NCBI RefSeq assembly: GCF_003989745.1
Contig: NZ_RZGS01000016.1
Location: forward strand, 1 to 53,208
From: Legionella septentrionalis
GTDB lineage: Bacteria; Pseudomonadota; Gammaproteobacteria; Legionellales; Legionellaceae
DNA length: 53,208 bases
Reading direction: 5' to 3'
In this document: positions 26,809 through 35,676 of the stretch, piece by piece
Position numbering within the stretch: position 1 is the stretch's first letter
Layout of the letters: each line of letters begins with the position of its first letter
Made by a program: the position numbers and the translations under genes
Notes under the pieces: generated by a model
Databases searched by the model: none
What the model was told of the DNA's origin: nothing
The model's input: the letters and a program-made list of their open reading frames with translations, nothing else

Positions 26809-28974
26809 ATGCAAGCTTTGAAAGCTTACTTAACCCATTGGCAAAATACATTAAAACCTTTCTTCCCTTTTCTGGAGTGGCTCCCGGAATTGAAATATTG
26901 GGCCACGGTTCGTGCTGATTTAATCGCAGGGCTGACTGTCGCCATGCTCCTTATCCCACAAGCAATGGCTTATGCTCATTTGGCAGGTCTTCCGGTTCAT
27001 ATGGGATTGTATGCAGCATTTATTCCTCCGATGGTCGCCGCATTATTTGGTTCCTCACGCAGTTTATCCACAGGGCCTGTTCCGGTAGCTTCCTTGCTAA
27101 CGGCAGTGGCCTTGCAGCCTTTGGCAGCAGCTGATACGCCAGAGTATTTACAATATGTATTATTACTGGCTTTTCTAGCGGGCGCCATTCAACTGGCATT
27201 AAGTTTATTGCGTTTTGGAATCGTCGTTAATTTTATTTCCTACCCGGTGATTTTAGGGTTTATAAACGCAGTGGCCATCATTATTGCCAGCATGCAGCTT
27301 GGAAATTTATTTGGTGTTTATGCAGTTACTGCCCCACGTTACTATCAAACCGTATGGCAAGTGCTGGAAGATGCCGCAGTCAATACTCATTGGCCGACCG
27401 TAGGCATAGCGGTTTTGGCATTCATTATCATTTTGGGCGGTCGGCGTTTGTGGCCTAACTGGCCGCACACCATCATGGCCGTGGTCATAACCACCATAGT
27501 GGCTTGGTTAATTGGTTACGAAAAAGTAGAAACCGTGCGCACAAATCAAATCTTAAATTTACCCGTACAACAGATGTTGGATAATTATCACAAGTTTCCA
27601 CGAGAAATAAAATTGCAACTGGAAAAAGTGGATAAAACTCAAGACGTGGTGGATACAACCATCAAGACAGCCGGTAAGGATGCAGAAGAAACAGATAGCG
27701 CTATTAATGAAGCCAGCCAGGCGCAATGGCAGTTGGAACGTTTGATAGCACGCCATAATTATGAAGTAGGAGAATTAAACCGCTTGCGCTTTCGCCGTTT
27801 GTTGACCCGGGATAAGCAAGTCGTTTTTTATGTGGAGGAGCAAATGACCCCCATTGGCGACGTTGATCCGCATGAGTGGCGCATTGCGCATTTATCTTTG
27901 GATAACAAAATCAAGCTGCAATCAGGGGGAGCTGTAATCGGTACTATTCCGCAAGGTTTGCCTTCCTTCAAACCCATCGATTTTGATTGGGATATTGTCT
28001 CGCGCTTGTTCATGTCAGCTCTGGTGATTGCGCTGGTTGGGTTTACCGAAGCCATTACTATCGCCAAACGCATCGCTACCGAGAGCCGTCAACGCATCGA
28101 TATTAACCAAGAGTTATTCGGACAAGGATTGGCTAAATGCATAGGCAGTTTTTTTCAATCCATGCCTGTTTCCGGAGGGTTTACGCGCACCGCGGTTAAT
28201 TTTTATTCGGGGGCACGCACCGGATTTGCTTCAATAGTGGCTGGCTTGGTGGTGATGATCGTGTTGTTATGGCTCACCCCGCTTTTTTATTATCTGCCGT
28301 ATGCAACGTTGGCTGCTGTGATCATGGTGGGTGCCTTGGGCTTGCTCGATATTAAAGAAATGTTGCGTATTTGGAGAGTTAGCCGTTACGAAGGTATGGT
28401 AGCAGTCGCAACGTTTCTGCTTACCCTGGTTTTAGCGCCCAGATTGGCTCATGCCGTACTGCTGGGAACTTTATTAGCTTTGGGCGCTTATTTATACGAA
28501 ACCATGCGGCCTAGATTTACTGAATTGACCCGTAATGCAGAGGGTGAGTTGGTTGAAGTAGGGGAAGAGCATAGTGAAAAAACTTGTTATCTCATTAGCT
28601 TGCTGCGTTTTAACGGTTCTCTTTATTTTGCTAATGCTGCCTATTTTGAAGATAAAATTTTAAAGCTAATTTCTGAAAAACAAAAACTACGCTACATCAT
28701 TTTGGATTGCGTTAGCATGAACAAACTGGATGCCAGCGGGCTGCAGACATTGCAAAGTGTGAGTGAACGGCTGGAAGAAGGTGGCATCGAACTCTGGTTT
28801 ACCCGTGTCCGTCAGCCTGTATTGGCTGTTTTGAGGCGAGGTGGCTTATATCATGTTTTAGGCGCTCATCATTTTTATAAAAATAATGAACAAGCTTTGC
28901 AAAAATTAGCAGAACATTTAGGCGACAAGCATATGAAAACTTGTCCTCTAGCCTTAAACACACATAAAAGATAA
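26809..28974 (+). CDS. SulP-family anion transporter with STAS domain and large insertion
   Basis: A 721-residue membrane transporter of the SLC26/SulP family, which moves sulfate, bicarbonate or other anions. The core has GLTVAMLLIPQAMAYA in the first segments and AKCIGSFFQSMPVSGGFTRTAVN in the later ones; a STAS domain occupies about 595-700 (LDCVSMNKLDASGLQTL). Residues about 240-390 form a hydrophilic, helical, highly charged insertion between transmembrane segments that ordinary SulP proteins (550-600 residues) lack. Start ATG at 26809 is preceded by CAGGATGATCG. Substrate is unknown. Confidence 0.9.
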   Translation: MQALKAYLTHWQNTLKPFFPFLEWLPELKYWATVRADLIAGLTVAMLLIPQAMAYAHLAGLPVHMGLYAAFIPPMVAALFGSSRSLSTGPVPVASLLTAVALQPLAAADTPEYLQYVLLLAFLAGAIQLALSLLRFGIVVNFISYPVILGFINAVAIIIASMQLGNLFGVYAVTAPRYYQTVWQVLEDAAVNTHWPTVGIAVLAFIIILGGRRLWPNWPHTIMAVVITTIVAWLIGYEKVETVRTNQILNLPVQQMLDNYHKFPREIKLQLEKVDKTQDVVDTTIKTAGKDAEETDSAINEASQAQWQLERLIARHNYEVGELNRLRFRRLLTRDKQVVFYVEEQMTPIGDVDPHEWRIAHLSLDNKIKLQSGGAVIGTIPQGLPSFKPIDFDWDIVSRLFMSALVIALVGFTEAITIAKRIATESRQRIDINQELFGQGLAKCIGSFFQSMPVSGGFTRTAVNFYSGARTGFASIVAGLVVMIVLLWLTPLFYYLPYATLAAVIMVGALGLLDIKEMLRIWRVSRYEGMVAVATFLLTLVLAPRLAHAVLLGTLLALGAYLYETMRPRFTELTRNAEGELVEVGEEHSEKTCYLISLLRFNGSLYFANAAYFEDKILKLISEKQKLRYIILDCVSMNKLDASGLQTLQSVSERLEEGGIELWFTRVRQPVLAVLRRGGLYHVLGAHHFYKNNEQALQKLAEHLGDKHMKTCPLALNTHKR

Positions 28975-29014
28975 CGTTTTAAGCAATATCCTCGCAATTT
29001 GTGCCGCTTTGGGT

Positions 29015-29184
29015 TATACTAAACATACTTGTTGTATTTGTTTGCCCGGTTAAAACCTTGCCTTTCGTGATTTCCCTCCCTTTGAAGTTTAAAGCAGCGA
29101 AATATACCGCGTTTCCCGCATGCGTTGATGCTGTGGCTTTTGCATTGCACAAGTGTGTTTTTAATTTAATTTGGAAAAATAGAC
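29015..29184 (+). promoter_or_regulatory. Long 5' leader of the cold-shock gene
   Basis: A TATACT at 29015-29020 is the nearest good -10 element, which would leave a leader of about 160 bases before the csp start. Long leaders are typical of cspA-type genes, where they fold differently in the cold. No clear -35 hexamer is present and I did not identify a cold-box sequence. Confidence 0.35.
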
Positions 29185-29403
29185 ATGTCTGTTAAAGAAA
29201 CTGGCCACGTTAAGTGGTTTAATGATGATAAAGGCTACGGTTTTATTAGCCGTGATAATGGTCAAGATGATGTATTCGTGCATTTCCGCTCAATTGTTGA
29301 CGATAATAATGGCCGCAAAACGCTGAGAGAAGGTCAACGCGTTCAATTCCTGGTAACCAAAGGGCCAAAAGGGTTACAAGCGGAAGAAGTTACCGCGGTT
29401 TAA
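29185..29403 (+). CDS. Cold-shock protein, CspA family
   Basis: A 72-residue single cold-shock domain that binds single-stranded RNA or DNA. It has both RNP motifs, KGYGFI (RNP1) and VFVHF (RNP2), and starts with the usual [14 protein letters not shown]. The loop after RNP2 ([16 protein letters not shown]) is slightly longer than in E. coli CspA, as seen in CspD-like members, so I leave the gene symbol open. The gene stands alone between the SulP transporter and a decayed region. Confidence 0.95.
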   Translation: MSVKETGHVKWFNDDKGYGFISRDNGQDDVFVHFRSIVDDNNGRKTLREGQRVQFLVTKGPKGLQAEEVTAV

Positions 29404-29410
29404 TCGCCGT

Positions 29411-29464
29411 GCCGCTGTATTTTGCGTAGGGTCAAGCACCCTGGTGAAATGCGGCGGATTTTAG
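29411..29464 (+). terminator. Possible terminator after the cold-shock gene
   Basis: GCCGC (29411-29415) can pair with GCGGC (29451-29455), and inside it AGGGT (29428-29432) pairs with ACCCT (29438-29442); a GGATTTTAG tail follows. The structure is imperfect but sits right after the stop codon of the cold-shock gene. Confidence 0.4.
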
Positions 29465-29534
29465 TTAGTCATTTTTAACGAATCGTTATCATTATGCTGC
29501 GGCTCGCAAGTATTGCCCACATTGGCATCCTGTT

Positions 29535-29998
29535 TCAGGGTGGGTGAAAAAAATTCTTAAGAATATTGGCAACCGCTGTGAAAAATTTTATTCCAGCATG
29601 GCTGTCATCCTTTTTCAAGTTATCCCAATGTTTCTGAAAAGTCTCGGCAAATTTCTCGGGTCCTTTTTGCATATCGTTTGCATAACTTTCTAGAACACGC
29701 TCACATTCATTGGCAATTTCTTTAACTGTCCTTGCGCACTTTCAATATAAGTTGCAACAGCTGTTTCCAGATCAGTAAATTTTTTGGCCGTATCTTCACT
29801 GAGGTTAAACTAACTTCCATGCTGCCCATATGCTCCGCTGCTTCATCAAGTTTCTGGTGGAAAGCCATAACCCTTGTATTGCTAATATTAGAGCTCAATT
29901 GTAAATGGCTAGCCCACACATGGCTTCAATAGAGCTGCTTCTTTTCATCAAATTGTAAATTACTCCGGCCTGCAATAATTGCATATTTTCCGCATACA
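29535..29998 (-). pseudogene. Phasin-like protein, multiple frameshifts
   Basis: No single frame is long, but successive minus-strand frames join into one plausible coiled-coil protein. The N-terminal part reads MQLLQAGVIYNLMKRSSSIE and GLAIYN, then NTRVMAFHQKLDEAAEHMG, then EDTAKKFTDLETAVATYIES, then EIANECERVLESYANDMQKG and FAETFQKHWDNLKK, ending in NILKNFFHPP. At least three frame changes are needed, near 29725, 29808 and 29890. The composition and helix pattern resemble phasins, which coat polyhydroxyalkanoate granules. It explains most of the long gap between the cold-shock and lipoprotein genes. Confidence 0.65.
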
Positions 29999-30005
29999 AA
30001 AATAC

Positions 30006-30030
30006 CATGACTAAAGTAACTTTGGTCATG
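30006..30030. repeat. 25-bp near-palindrome
   Basis: CATGACTAAAGT and ACTTTGGTCATG are inverted copies with one mismatch and a single central base, so the site is almost a perfect palindrome. It lies between the start side of the phasin-like pseudogene and the lipoprotein gene, about 195 bp upstream of the latter. It could be an operator or a remnant of an element; there is no T-tract. Confidence 0.5.
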
Positions 30031-30224
30031 GATGCATGAGTTTAGTTATAGATGCCTTAAATGGAAATGCATTTGGATAAGATTGCACCTTTACCCCATA
30101 TTTGTTCTTATAAACATGGTTGCACGTTGCATGAACTTCTAATAAGGTAGAAGCAATGTATTTTTATGCGAATAGTTAACAAAGGCTCTTCCTAGTCTTC
30201 ATGACATTTGCCACAGGAACAGAT

Positions 30225-31172
30225 ATGGTCAGACAATTTTTATGTTTCAGCGTTATTTTTCTCATCGGTTGCACACGCACTGTTCCACCTGCCTCAGTAG
30301 TTAAAGTCGAAGACCGTCCCTTGCCTGCAGTTACACAGCATCGTCCTGCCGGGAAATTTACCAGTATTCGAATTAAGGGCATCATGAATGTGAGCCTGCA
30401 TACGGGGTATGCCCGTCCTGCGGTGATTTTGCGTGGTGATCCACGTGATTTGGCGGAAGTACATACGTTTGTTAAAAACAATACGTTATTCATAAAAGTA
30501 GGGGAAGGTTACCCACATCATGGTGGCATCAACGCTGAAATTCGTGGTCATTTCTTAAATTCATTTCGTTATCAAGGCATTGGTACTATCACCGGTACGC
30601 GATTGCACTCAAGTTTACTCGATGTGTCTATTGATAATAAGGGAAAAACCACGTTAGGCGGTGATATTTCCTTACGAACCCTGGATGTTAAAGGTTCAGG
30701 ACTCGTGCAAGTTACCGGGATTCATAGTCCCGGTTTACGCCTCCATATAGCAGGCAAGCCAAAAGTGCAATTGGTAGGTGTGGCTAACCTTGCCTCCCTT
30801 AACATAGATGATGATGCCTGGATGAGTTTGTATTGGATTAAAACAAAATTATTGGTTGTCCGCGCAAAAGGTAATTCTTTCATGCAGCTGGCGGGAGTTG
30901 CAGATAGACTGGATGTGGAGTTATGTGGTAAGGCACATTTTAATGGCCGCTATCTGCGTGCTAACCGTGCTTTTGTTAAAACCCATGACCAATCCATTGC
31001 TGAGATTTCCGCTGTGAAAAGGCAACACACCTTGGCTAGCGATGCCAGCGATATTCATTTTTATAATATTCCGCAAATGAAAGCTGACTTCATGGCGTTT
31101 AATGGCTCGGTCTTGGATATGCGCGACTGGAATATGCCCTTTATTCAGGAATACAATCGTTATAACAAATGA
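30225..31172 (+). CDS. Lipoprotein with DUF2807-type beta domain
   Basis: A 315-residue lipoprotein. The signal peptide MVRQFLCFSVIFLIGC ends in a lipobox (LIGC) with the lipidated Cys at residue 16. The remainder is a beta-rich repeat region resembling the DUF2807 (head-GIN) domain: GKFTSIRIKGIMNVSLHTG, then recurring strands such as LDVSIDNKGKTTLGGDI and LDVKGSGLVQVTGI. Such proteins sit in the outer membrane or periplasm and their role is not known. I choose the ATG at 30225, which follows AGGAACAG; an earlier in-frame ATG at 30201 would add eight residues before the signal peptide. Confidence 0.8.
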   Translation: MVRQFLCFSVIFLIGCTRTVPPASVVKVEDRPLPAVTQHRPAGKFTSIRIKGIMNVSLHTGYARPAVILRGDPRDLAEVHTFVKNNTLFIKVGEGYPHHGGINAEIRGHFLNSFRYQGIGTITGTRLHSSLLDVSIDNKGKTTLGGDISLRTLDVKGSGLVQVTGIHSPGLRLHIAGKPKVQLVGVANLASLNIDDDAWMSLYWIKTKLLVVRAKGNSFMQLAGVADRLDVELCGKAHFNGRYLRANRAFVKTHDQSIAEISAVKRQHTLASDASDIHFYNIPQMKADFMAFNGSVLDMRDWNMPFIQEYNRYNK

Positions 31173-31414
31173 ATTGGCTATTTCGTTATGATAGCTCCAG
31201 GGCTTAAAGGCGCAGTCTGTCTGTGCAGATAGAATGTGAGTGCAAGATATTTGGTAAAATAAACATGATAATGTTCTGTTCGTAGTATCCAACATATTAG
31301 CTTCCTTGAATAAGCGATCATTCTTTCCATGCCGGTCTTTTGGCTAGGAGGTGTGGCTTAGACGGTCCCAAGGCCTATTACCTGTAATTATTCTGCAAAT
31401 TTCTTGCGCGTTGG

Positions 31415-31500
31415 AGGCGGCAGATCGAAGCAAGATGATATTTTGGGTACGTAAATTAAAGCTAAGGAGTCTAAAAACTTTAGGAACGGTAACTATTAGC
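31415..31500. repeat. Diverged copy of the edge repeat
   Basis: This 86-bp stretch lines up with about 133-220 of the window in the same orientation: AGATCGAAG is shared, then after a diverged middle CTAAAAACTTTAGG and the final TATTAGC/TAATAGC. It appears to be an old, degenerate copy of the end of the same mobile element. It lies in the 340-bp gap after the lipoprotein gene; I see no gene in the rest of that gap. Confidence 0.5.
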
Positions 31501-31539
31501 TTATAGCTTTGTTTTAGAAGAGTTTAAAATCTGAGTTCA

Positions 31540-32508
31540 TTAAATACACATTTTCAGTGTCTGCAAGGCATTGAAAAAAAGAATCAATGTAATACGGATC
31601 GAATAAATCCCCCTATGTTTTTTTAGATAGTTAACCACATCAGCTTGTGGCAGAGCCTCTCGATAAGGCCTATGGGTTGACATGGCTTCATATACGTCTG
31701 CAATGGCAACGATGCGGGCAGGTATGCTTATTTGACTGCCCTTGAGATGATTTGGATATCCGGAACCATCCATACGCTCATGATGTTGGTAAACCACAGG
31801 TTTAATTTCCCACGGAAAATTGATATTAATAAGTATTTTATAGCCAATTTCAACATGGGCCTTAATTATTGCATATTCGTACGTAGTTAATTTTCTTGGA
31901 GTAACCAAATACTCCATAGGAATTCCAATTTTGCCAATATCGTGTATGAGGGCCCCATAATATATTGCGTATAAATACTCAGGTGCAGTTATTTTTGCCT
32001 TAATTGCGATATTTAATGAGAGCGTCGCCACACGTTTTTGGTGGCCTGATGTATATGGATCTCTTGATTCGATGAAGTTGGAAAAAGCTAGGATTGTATT
32101 TAAAAAAGATTGTTGTAACAGCTTTTTATCATTCGTTAATTGTTTGGTTAACTCAGCTTGTAAAGTAATATCTTCTAAATAGATGATGTAAATAGATCCG
32201 TTAGCCCAGACATTATTTATTGGGATAACACGAATAATAAATGTTTTATCATGGAACTTTAATTCTGCACGGGTTTCGGTGTTTTGCTCCCTGGCTTGAT
32301 TAAAATAATCCGGGCTCTTCTTGTATATAGGGCACAAACGCCAAAAAATTTTATTTTCTGGCTCACTATTTGTTAATTTTTGATAGGCTTTGTTTGCAAA
32401 CAAGATGGTACCGTTTTTATCACAGACAAGGGTGGGGTTTGAGAGTTCCCCAAGGATTTGAAACATAACGGTAATAATTTTTTCCTCTTCCCTATCAGAA
32501 AATTTCAT
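31540..32508 (-). CDS. PAS-HD-GYP phosphodiesterase, C-terminus frameshifted
   Basis: A 322-residue predicted cyclic-di-GMP phosphodiesterase. A PAS domain spans about 10-118 (NPTLVCDKNGTILFANKAY) and an HD-GYP domain 135-300, with HD at 189-190 (LIHDIGKIG), HHERMDGSGYP (242-252) and DVYEAMSTHRPYR (271-283), so the active-site motifs are intact. After KKHRG the reading turns into IYSIRITLIL, whereas the adjacent frame gives FDPYYIDSFFQCLADTENVY and on to a stop at 31514-31516. One missing G in the run of five (plus-strand CCCCC at 31609-31613) explains this. The stretch lost is short, so the enzyme may still work. Confidence 0.85.
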   Translation of the reverse strand: MKFSDREEEKIITVMFQILGELSNPTLVCDKNGTILFANKAYQKLTNSEPENKIFWRLCPIYKKSPDYFNQAREQNTETRAELKFHDKTFIIRVIPINNVWANGSIYIIYLEDITLQAELTKQLTNDKKLLQQSFLNTILAFSNFIESRDPYTSGHQKRVATLSLNIAIKAKITAPEYLYAIYYGALIHDIGKIGIPMEYLVTPRKLTTYEYAIIKAHVEIGYKILININFPWEIKPVVYQHHERMDGSGYPNHLKGSQISIPARIVAIADVYEAMSTHRPYREALPQADVVNYLKKHRGIYSIRITLILFFNALQTLKMCI

Positions 32509-32612
32509 ATTTTTTCATAAGACAATGTGCATATTGATAATTATAGAACTGAATGAGCTTGGGTAAGCAACATGTTATCTTTAAAGTCTCAACCTATAAG
32601 TACCTTGCCCGC

Positions 32613-33404
32613 TTAATTCTTCCAGTTTTGCTGTACACAGGCAACAATTGTCTCTGCATCCGTATCTAACGGGAGCACATGCGCTGAGTTATTTAGCCAA
32701 TGCACGCGTGCATGTGGCAAGTTGGCAAAATAGTCAGCAACCCTGGCTGAGTGGATGACTTCATCATAAAATCCAAGAAAAATATCCGTTGGGCAAGTGG
32801 GTGGTGTAAATTTAAATGTATTGATCAAGCCTAATATTTCACTGATGCTGATGATGGGCAGCTGGCGGTAGGCTAATTCATAGGATGATTCACTGCATAT
32901 ATTTCCCGCCCGATTGCGTAATTTTTTGAAACCCAATTTTTGTAAAACATAGGCCAGATTAAGTGCCGGGCTGATTTTAAGCCGTAATGCCAATGCCGGG
33001 GCTAGCAGATAAAGGTGGTGCAGGGAAAATTTGTTGCTTAAATGGCAGGCCAACAACCCACCTAAAGACAAGCCCATGACATCCACCATGCTGTATTCTT
33101 GTACCAGGTGGGCGCATGCATGTTCAGCTGCTGTGAGCCAATCTTTGCTCTTTACAGAAGCGAAAGCGGCAATGCTTTCCCCATGGCCAGGTAAAACAGG
33201 CGCGAGTATTGTGTCATACATGCCAAGTGCAGGGACAAGTTCACGAAAAACCGCCGGTGATGAAGAAAATCCGTGTAGGAGCAACAATGCTTTTTCTTTT
33301 TTGCCGTTGCGCTTATCAATGGGTGATAATAAAGTTGCTTGTTGTAACGGCAATGCTTTTATATGTTTGCCGCGGCGCATGTAGCGGAAATCGTCTATAT
33401 TCAT
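32613..33404 (-). CDS. Alpha/beta hydrolase (monoacylglycerol lipase/carboxylesterase type)
   Basis: A 263-residue serine hydrolase. The oxyanion-loop strand is LLLLHGFSSSP, the nucleophile elbow is MGLSLGG, the acid lies in FLGFYDEVI and the His in NNSAHVLPLD near the C-terminus. The lid region is short and helical. This arrangement matches lysophospholipase or carboxylesterase (Est30-like) enzymes; the substrate is not defined. No signal peptide. The start is the ATG at 33404; a TTG two codons earlier is in frame. It is on the same strand as the HD-GYP gene, with a 104-bp gap. Confidence 0.82.
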   Translation of the reverse strand: MNIDDFRYMRRGKHIKALPLQQATLLSPIDKRNGKKEKALLLLHGFSSSPAVFRELVPALGMYDTILAPVLPGHGESIAAFASVKSKDWLTAAEHACAHLVQEYSMVDVMGLSLGGLLACHLSNKFSLHHLYLLAPALALRLKISPALNLAYVLQKLGFKKLRNRAGNICSESSYELAYRQLPIISISEILGLINTFKFTPPTCPTDIFLGFYDEVIHSARVADYFANLPHARVHWLNNSAHVLPLDTDAETIVACVQQNWKN

Positions 33405-33537
33405 TTTCAATTTGCAAAATTAGTGTAAAAAATAATAAATGAAACTTATATTTTTTGAAAAATATATATGATTCATTATCGCACTTACTTGTTTATTTGA
33501 AGCCTAAATGTTTATCTACGTGACAAATTAAGCATTC

Positions 33538-33562
33538 ACTATACTTATTAAACTATACTTAT
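33538..33562 (+). promoter_or_regulatory. Tandem 11-bp direct repeat upstream of the 33601 gene
   Basis: ACTATACTTAT occurs at 33538-33548 and again at 33552-33562. Each copy contains TATACT, a good -10 hexamer, about 40-60 bp before the start codon. A tandem repeat of this kind can be a regulator-binding site overlapping the promoter; the regulator is not identifiable. Confidence 0.4.
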
Positions 33563-33600
33563 AGTGTAATATCAGAATTACTCCAGCGGGAGATGTATTT

Positions 33601-34500
33601 ATGCCAGAACCAGAAAATTTAAACACTCAAACAGTCAACCAAGATAAAACCAAACAAAATTCTCCTATTCCCGGGCCTGAGAAAAAGCTTGATGCCGCGC
33701 CTGCGGAGGAAGATAAGGCTGCAACCCCTTCAAAAAGTAAGGAAGAAGGCAAAAATCAGGAAGCAAAAGCCAGTGTGTCTTCTCCTATACATCAAATGGC
33801 TGAAGGGATGAAAGATGAGTGGATGAAAAATATGCTTAAAGTTCTGGCTGAGATGATGGAGATGCTGGAGGCGCAAAAAAATTCCCAATTTCAAAAAGAC
33901 TTTGATGAAAAAATGCAAGGGGTTTTCACTGCTTTGAAAGACAATATAAAAAATAGATTTACTAAACAAGAGAAAAAAGAAGAAGAAAAGGAGGAAAAAT
34001 TAAAGGAAAATACCAGCGAGCAGGATAAAAAGCTCCAAGAAAAAGAAAAGGAAAATCAGGAAAAGATAAATAAAGTTGAAGATAAATCAGTTGATAACCA
34101 GATTAAACAAACACAAGAACAGCAGCAAATGCAGCAGAAGGTTGAAGAAATAGCCAATAACCCTGAACTGGTAAATCAGGACACGGTTGAAGAAGAAGTT
34201 TCTGAGCAAATACAAGATTTGTCAGGAGAGCAAGACAACAAATTAAGCAATGAAACAAAACAAGAAAGTCTGCAAAGTGATGCTAACATGCAGCAACAAA
34301 TCAACGAAAATGCGGGAGTAAAAAATGCCCCGCAAATGTCAAAGGTCCCAGATTCAGAAAATGGTACAAAGCAGTTTTCAAAAGAATCGGAAGAGGAATA
34401 CAACAGCCAAGTCGAGCAAAAAAATCAAGCCAATGTACAGCAACAATCCCAGCAAACGCAAACCATGGAGTCTAACGTGCAAGCTACTCCGCCAACTTGA
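33601..34500 (+). CDS. Disordered, charged, Gln-rich protein; possible effector
   Basis: A 299-residue protein with no recognisable domain. Residues 1-58 are Pro/Glu/Lys-rich and probably disordered; 63-115 form an amphipathic helical block (MKDEWMKNMLKVLAEMMEML); 120-195 are a Lys/Glu/Gln heptad-like coiled coil; the last 100 residues are Gln/Asn/Ser-rich. There is no cysteine, no signal peptide and few aromatic residues. The start follows GGGAG at 33588-33592. Such composition is common in Legionellales effectors, but it also fits a structural scaffold; function is unknown. It converges on guaC with 52 bp between. Confidence 0.65.
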   Translation: MPEPENLNTQTVNQDKTKQNSPIPGPEKKLDAAPAEEDKAATPSKSKEEGKNQEAKASVSSPIHQMAEGMKDEWMKNMLKVLAEMMEMLEAQKNSQFQKDFDEKMQGVFTALKDNIKNRFTKQEKKEEEKEEKLKENTSEQDKKLQEKEKENQEKINKVEDKSVDNQIKQTQEQQQMQQKVEEIANNPELVNQDTVEEEVSEQIQDLSGEQDNKLSNETKQESLQSDANMQQQINENAGVKNAPQMSKVPDSENGTKQFSKESEEEYNSQVEQKNQANVQQQSQQTQTMESNVQATPPT

Positions 34501-34552
34501 TGCCGCGTCGCCATATCTGCTTAAGGATGATGGCAGACGCTGGAAGGTTTGC

Positions 34553-35566
34553 TCAACGCTCCATTAGTTTATGCGGCAGACTTTCTATACGACCTGCTTG
34601 CGTCACCAGTACATAATTTAATTTCCGCTGCAATTCGCTAATGGAATCCGCTCCTGCATAGGTTAGTCCGGAGCGTAAGCCTCCAATGATATCTGCTATG
34701 ATGGCATCTTGCTGATCACGGTAAGGCACTTCCGTGGCTACGCCTTCCGCTGTTTTCCATTCATGCATTTGCCCAAGAAAATCTTCCTGTGCCTCGCGAG
34801 AAGCCATGCCGCGATAACGTTTCACTTGGATACCGTCTTCTTTGCTGATGATATCGCCGGGCGTCGGTGTGGTTCCGGCAAGCATGCCGCCAATCATGAC
34901 AAAATCGGCGCCGAAAGCAAGCGCTTTCACGATATCGCCCGAAGTACGGATACCGCCGTCTGCTACAATAGAGCGATCTGTACGGGCGCAATCCTGAATG
35001 CAAGTCAGCATGGGGACACCAAAACCAGTTTTGATGCGTGTGCTGCAAACAGAGCCCCCGCCAATTCCAGCTTTAATAATGTCAGCTCCGCATGAAGCCA
35101 GGTAATCAGCGCCTGCGTAGGTTGCGACATTGCCGGCCATGATGCAGCGTGTCCCCAGTAATTGACGTAAATTTTTTAAGGTTTTTCCAACGTATTTTGC
35201 GTGCGCATGCGCCACGTCGACACAAAAATATTCAGCACCTGCATCGCGCAAAGCCTCAGCCCGTTCCAGCTCTGCCGCGGTGCAGCCAATGGAAACAAAT
35301 ACAGGGCCGTTGCACGCTTTAAATTCACGGATATTGTCTTCAATACTTAAGAAACGGTGCAACGCGCCAATTGCTCCCTTGCTGTGCATGAAGTTGGCCA
35401 TTTTACTTTCAGTAATGGTATCCATATTGGAGCTGATGACAGGCAATTCCAGGGTCAGCTTGCCTAATCGATCGGTCATGCTGATGTCTACGACCCGACG
35501 TGATTCGTGGTGGTTGTAAGAAGGGACGAGCAAAACGTCATCAAAAGTTATAGCTTGAATAGACAT
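34553..35566 (-). CDS. guaC: GMP reductase
   Basis: Reduces GMP to IMP and ammonia with NADPH in purine salvage. The 337-residue TIM-barrel protein has the IMPDH/GMPR signature [19 protein letters not shown] with the catalytic Cys, followed by [12 protein letters not shown] and the flap region [12 protein letters not shown]. It lacks the CBS domains of most IMP dehydrogenases and has the length of GMP reductases, so GMP reductase is preferred. It is last in a minus-strand series of peroxiredoxin, PhoH-like gene and guaC; the gap to the PhoH gene is 110 bp. Confidence 0.88.
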   Translation of the reverse strand: MSIQAITFDDVLLVPSYNHHESRRVVDISMTDRLGKLTLELPVISSNMDTITESKMANFMHSKGAIGALHRFLSIEDNIREFKACNGPVFVSIGCTAAELERAEALRDAGAEYFCVDVAHAHAKYVGKTLKNLRQLLGTRCIMAGNVATYAGADYLASCGADIIKAGIGGGSVCSTRIKTGFGVPMLTCIQDCARTDRSIVADGGIRTSGDIVKALAFGADFVMIGGMLAGTTPTPGDIISKEDGIQVKRYRGMASREAQEDFLGQMHEWKTAEGVATEVPYRDQQDAIIADIIGGLRSGLTYAGADSISELQRKLNYVLVTQAGRIESLPHKLMER

Positions 35567-35676
35567 GGTTTATCCTGTGTTGCGAGTATTCGTGCTTGCC
35601 TGTGTCCGAGCAAAAACGTAAGGCGCTTATTGCTCGGACACATTGCATAATGCAAACACGATCTCTAAAAGGTGTA

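Noticed and set aside
34761-35048. A 95-residue His/Arg-rich minus-strand frame inside guaC
   Set aside because: It is a frame shadow of guaC; the composition (many His, Arg and Tyr) comes from the other frame.
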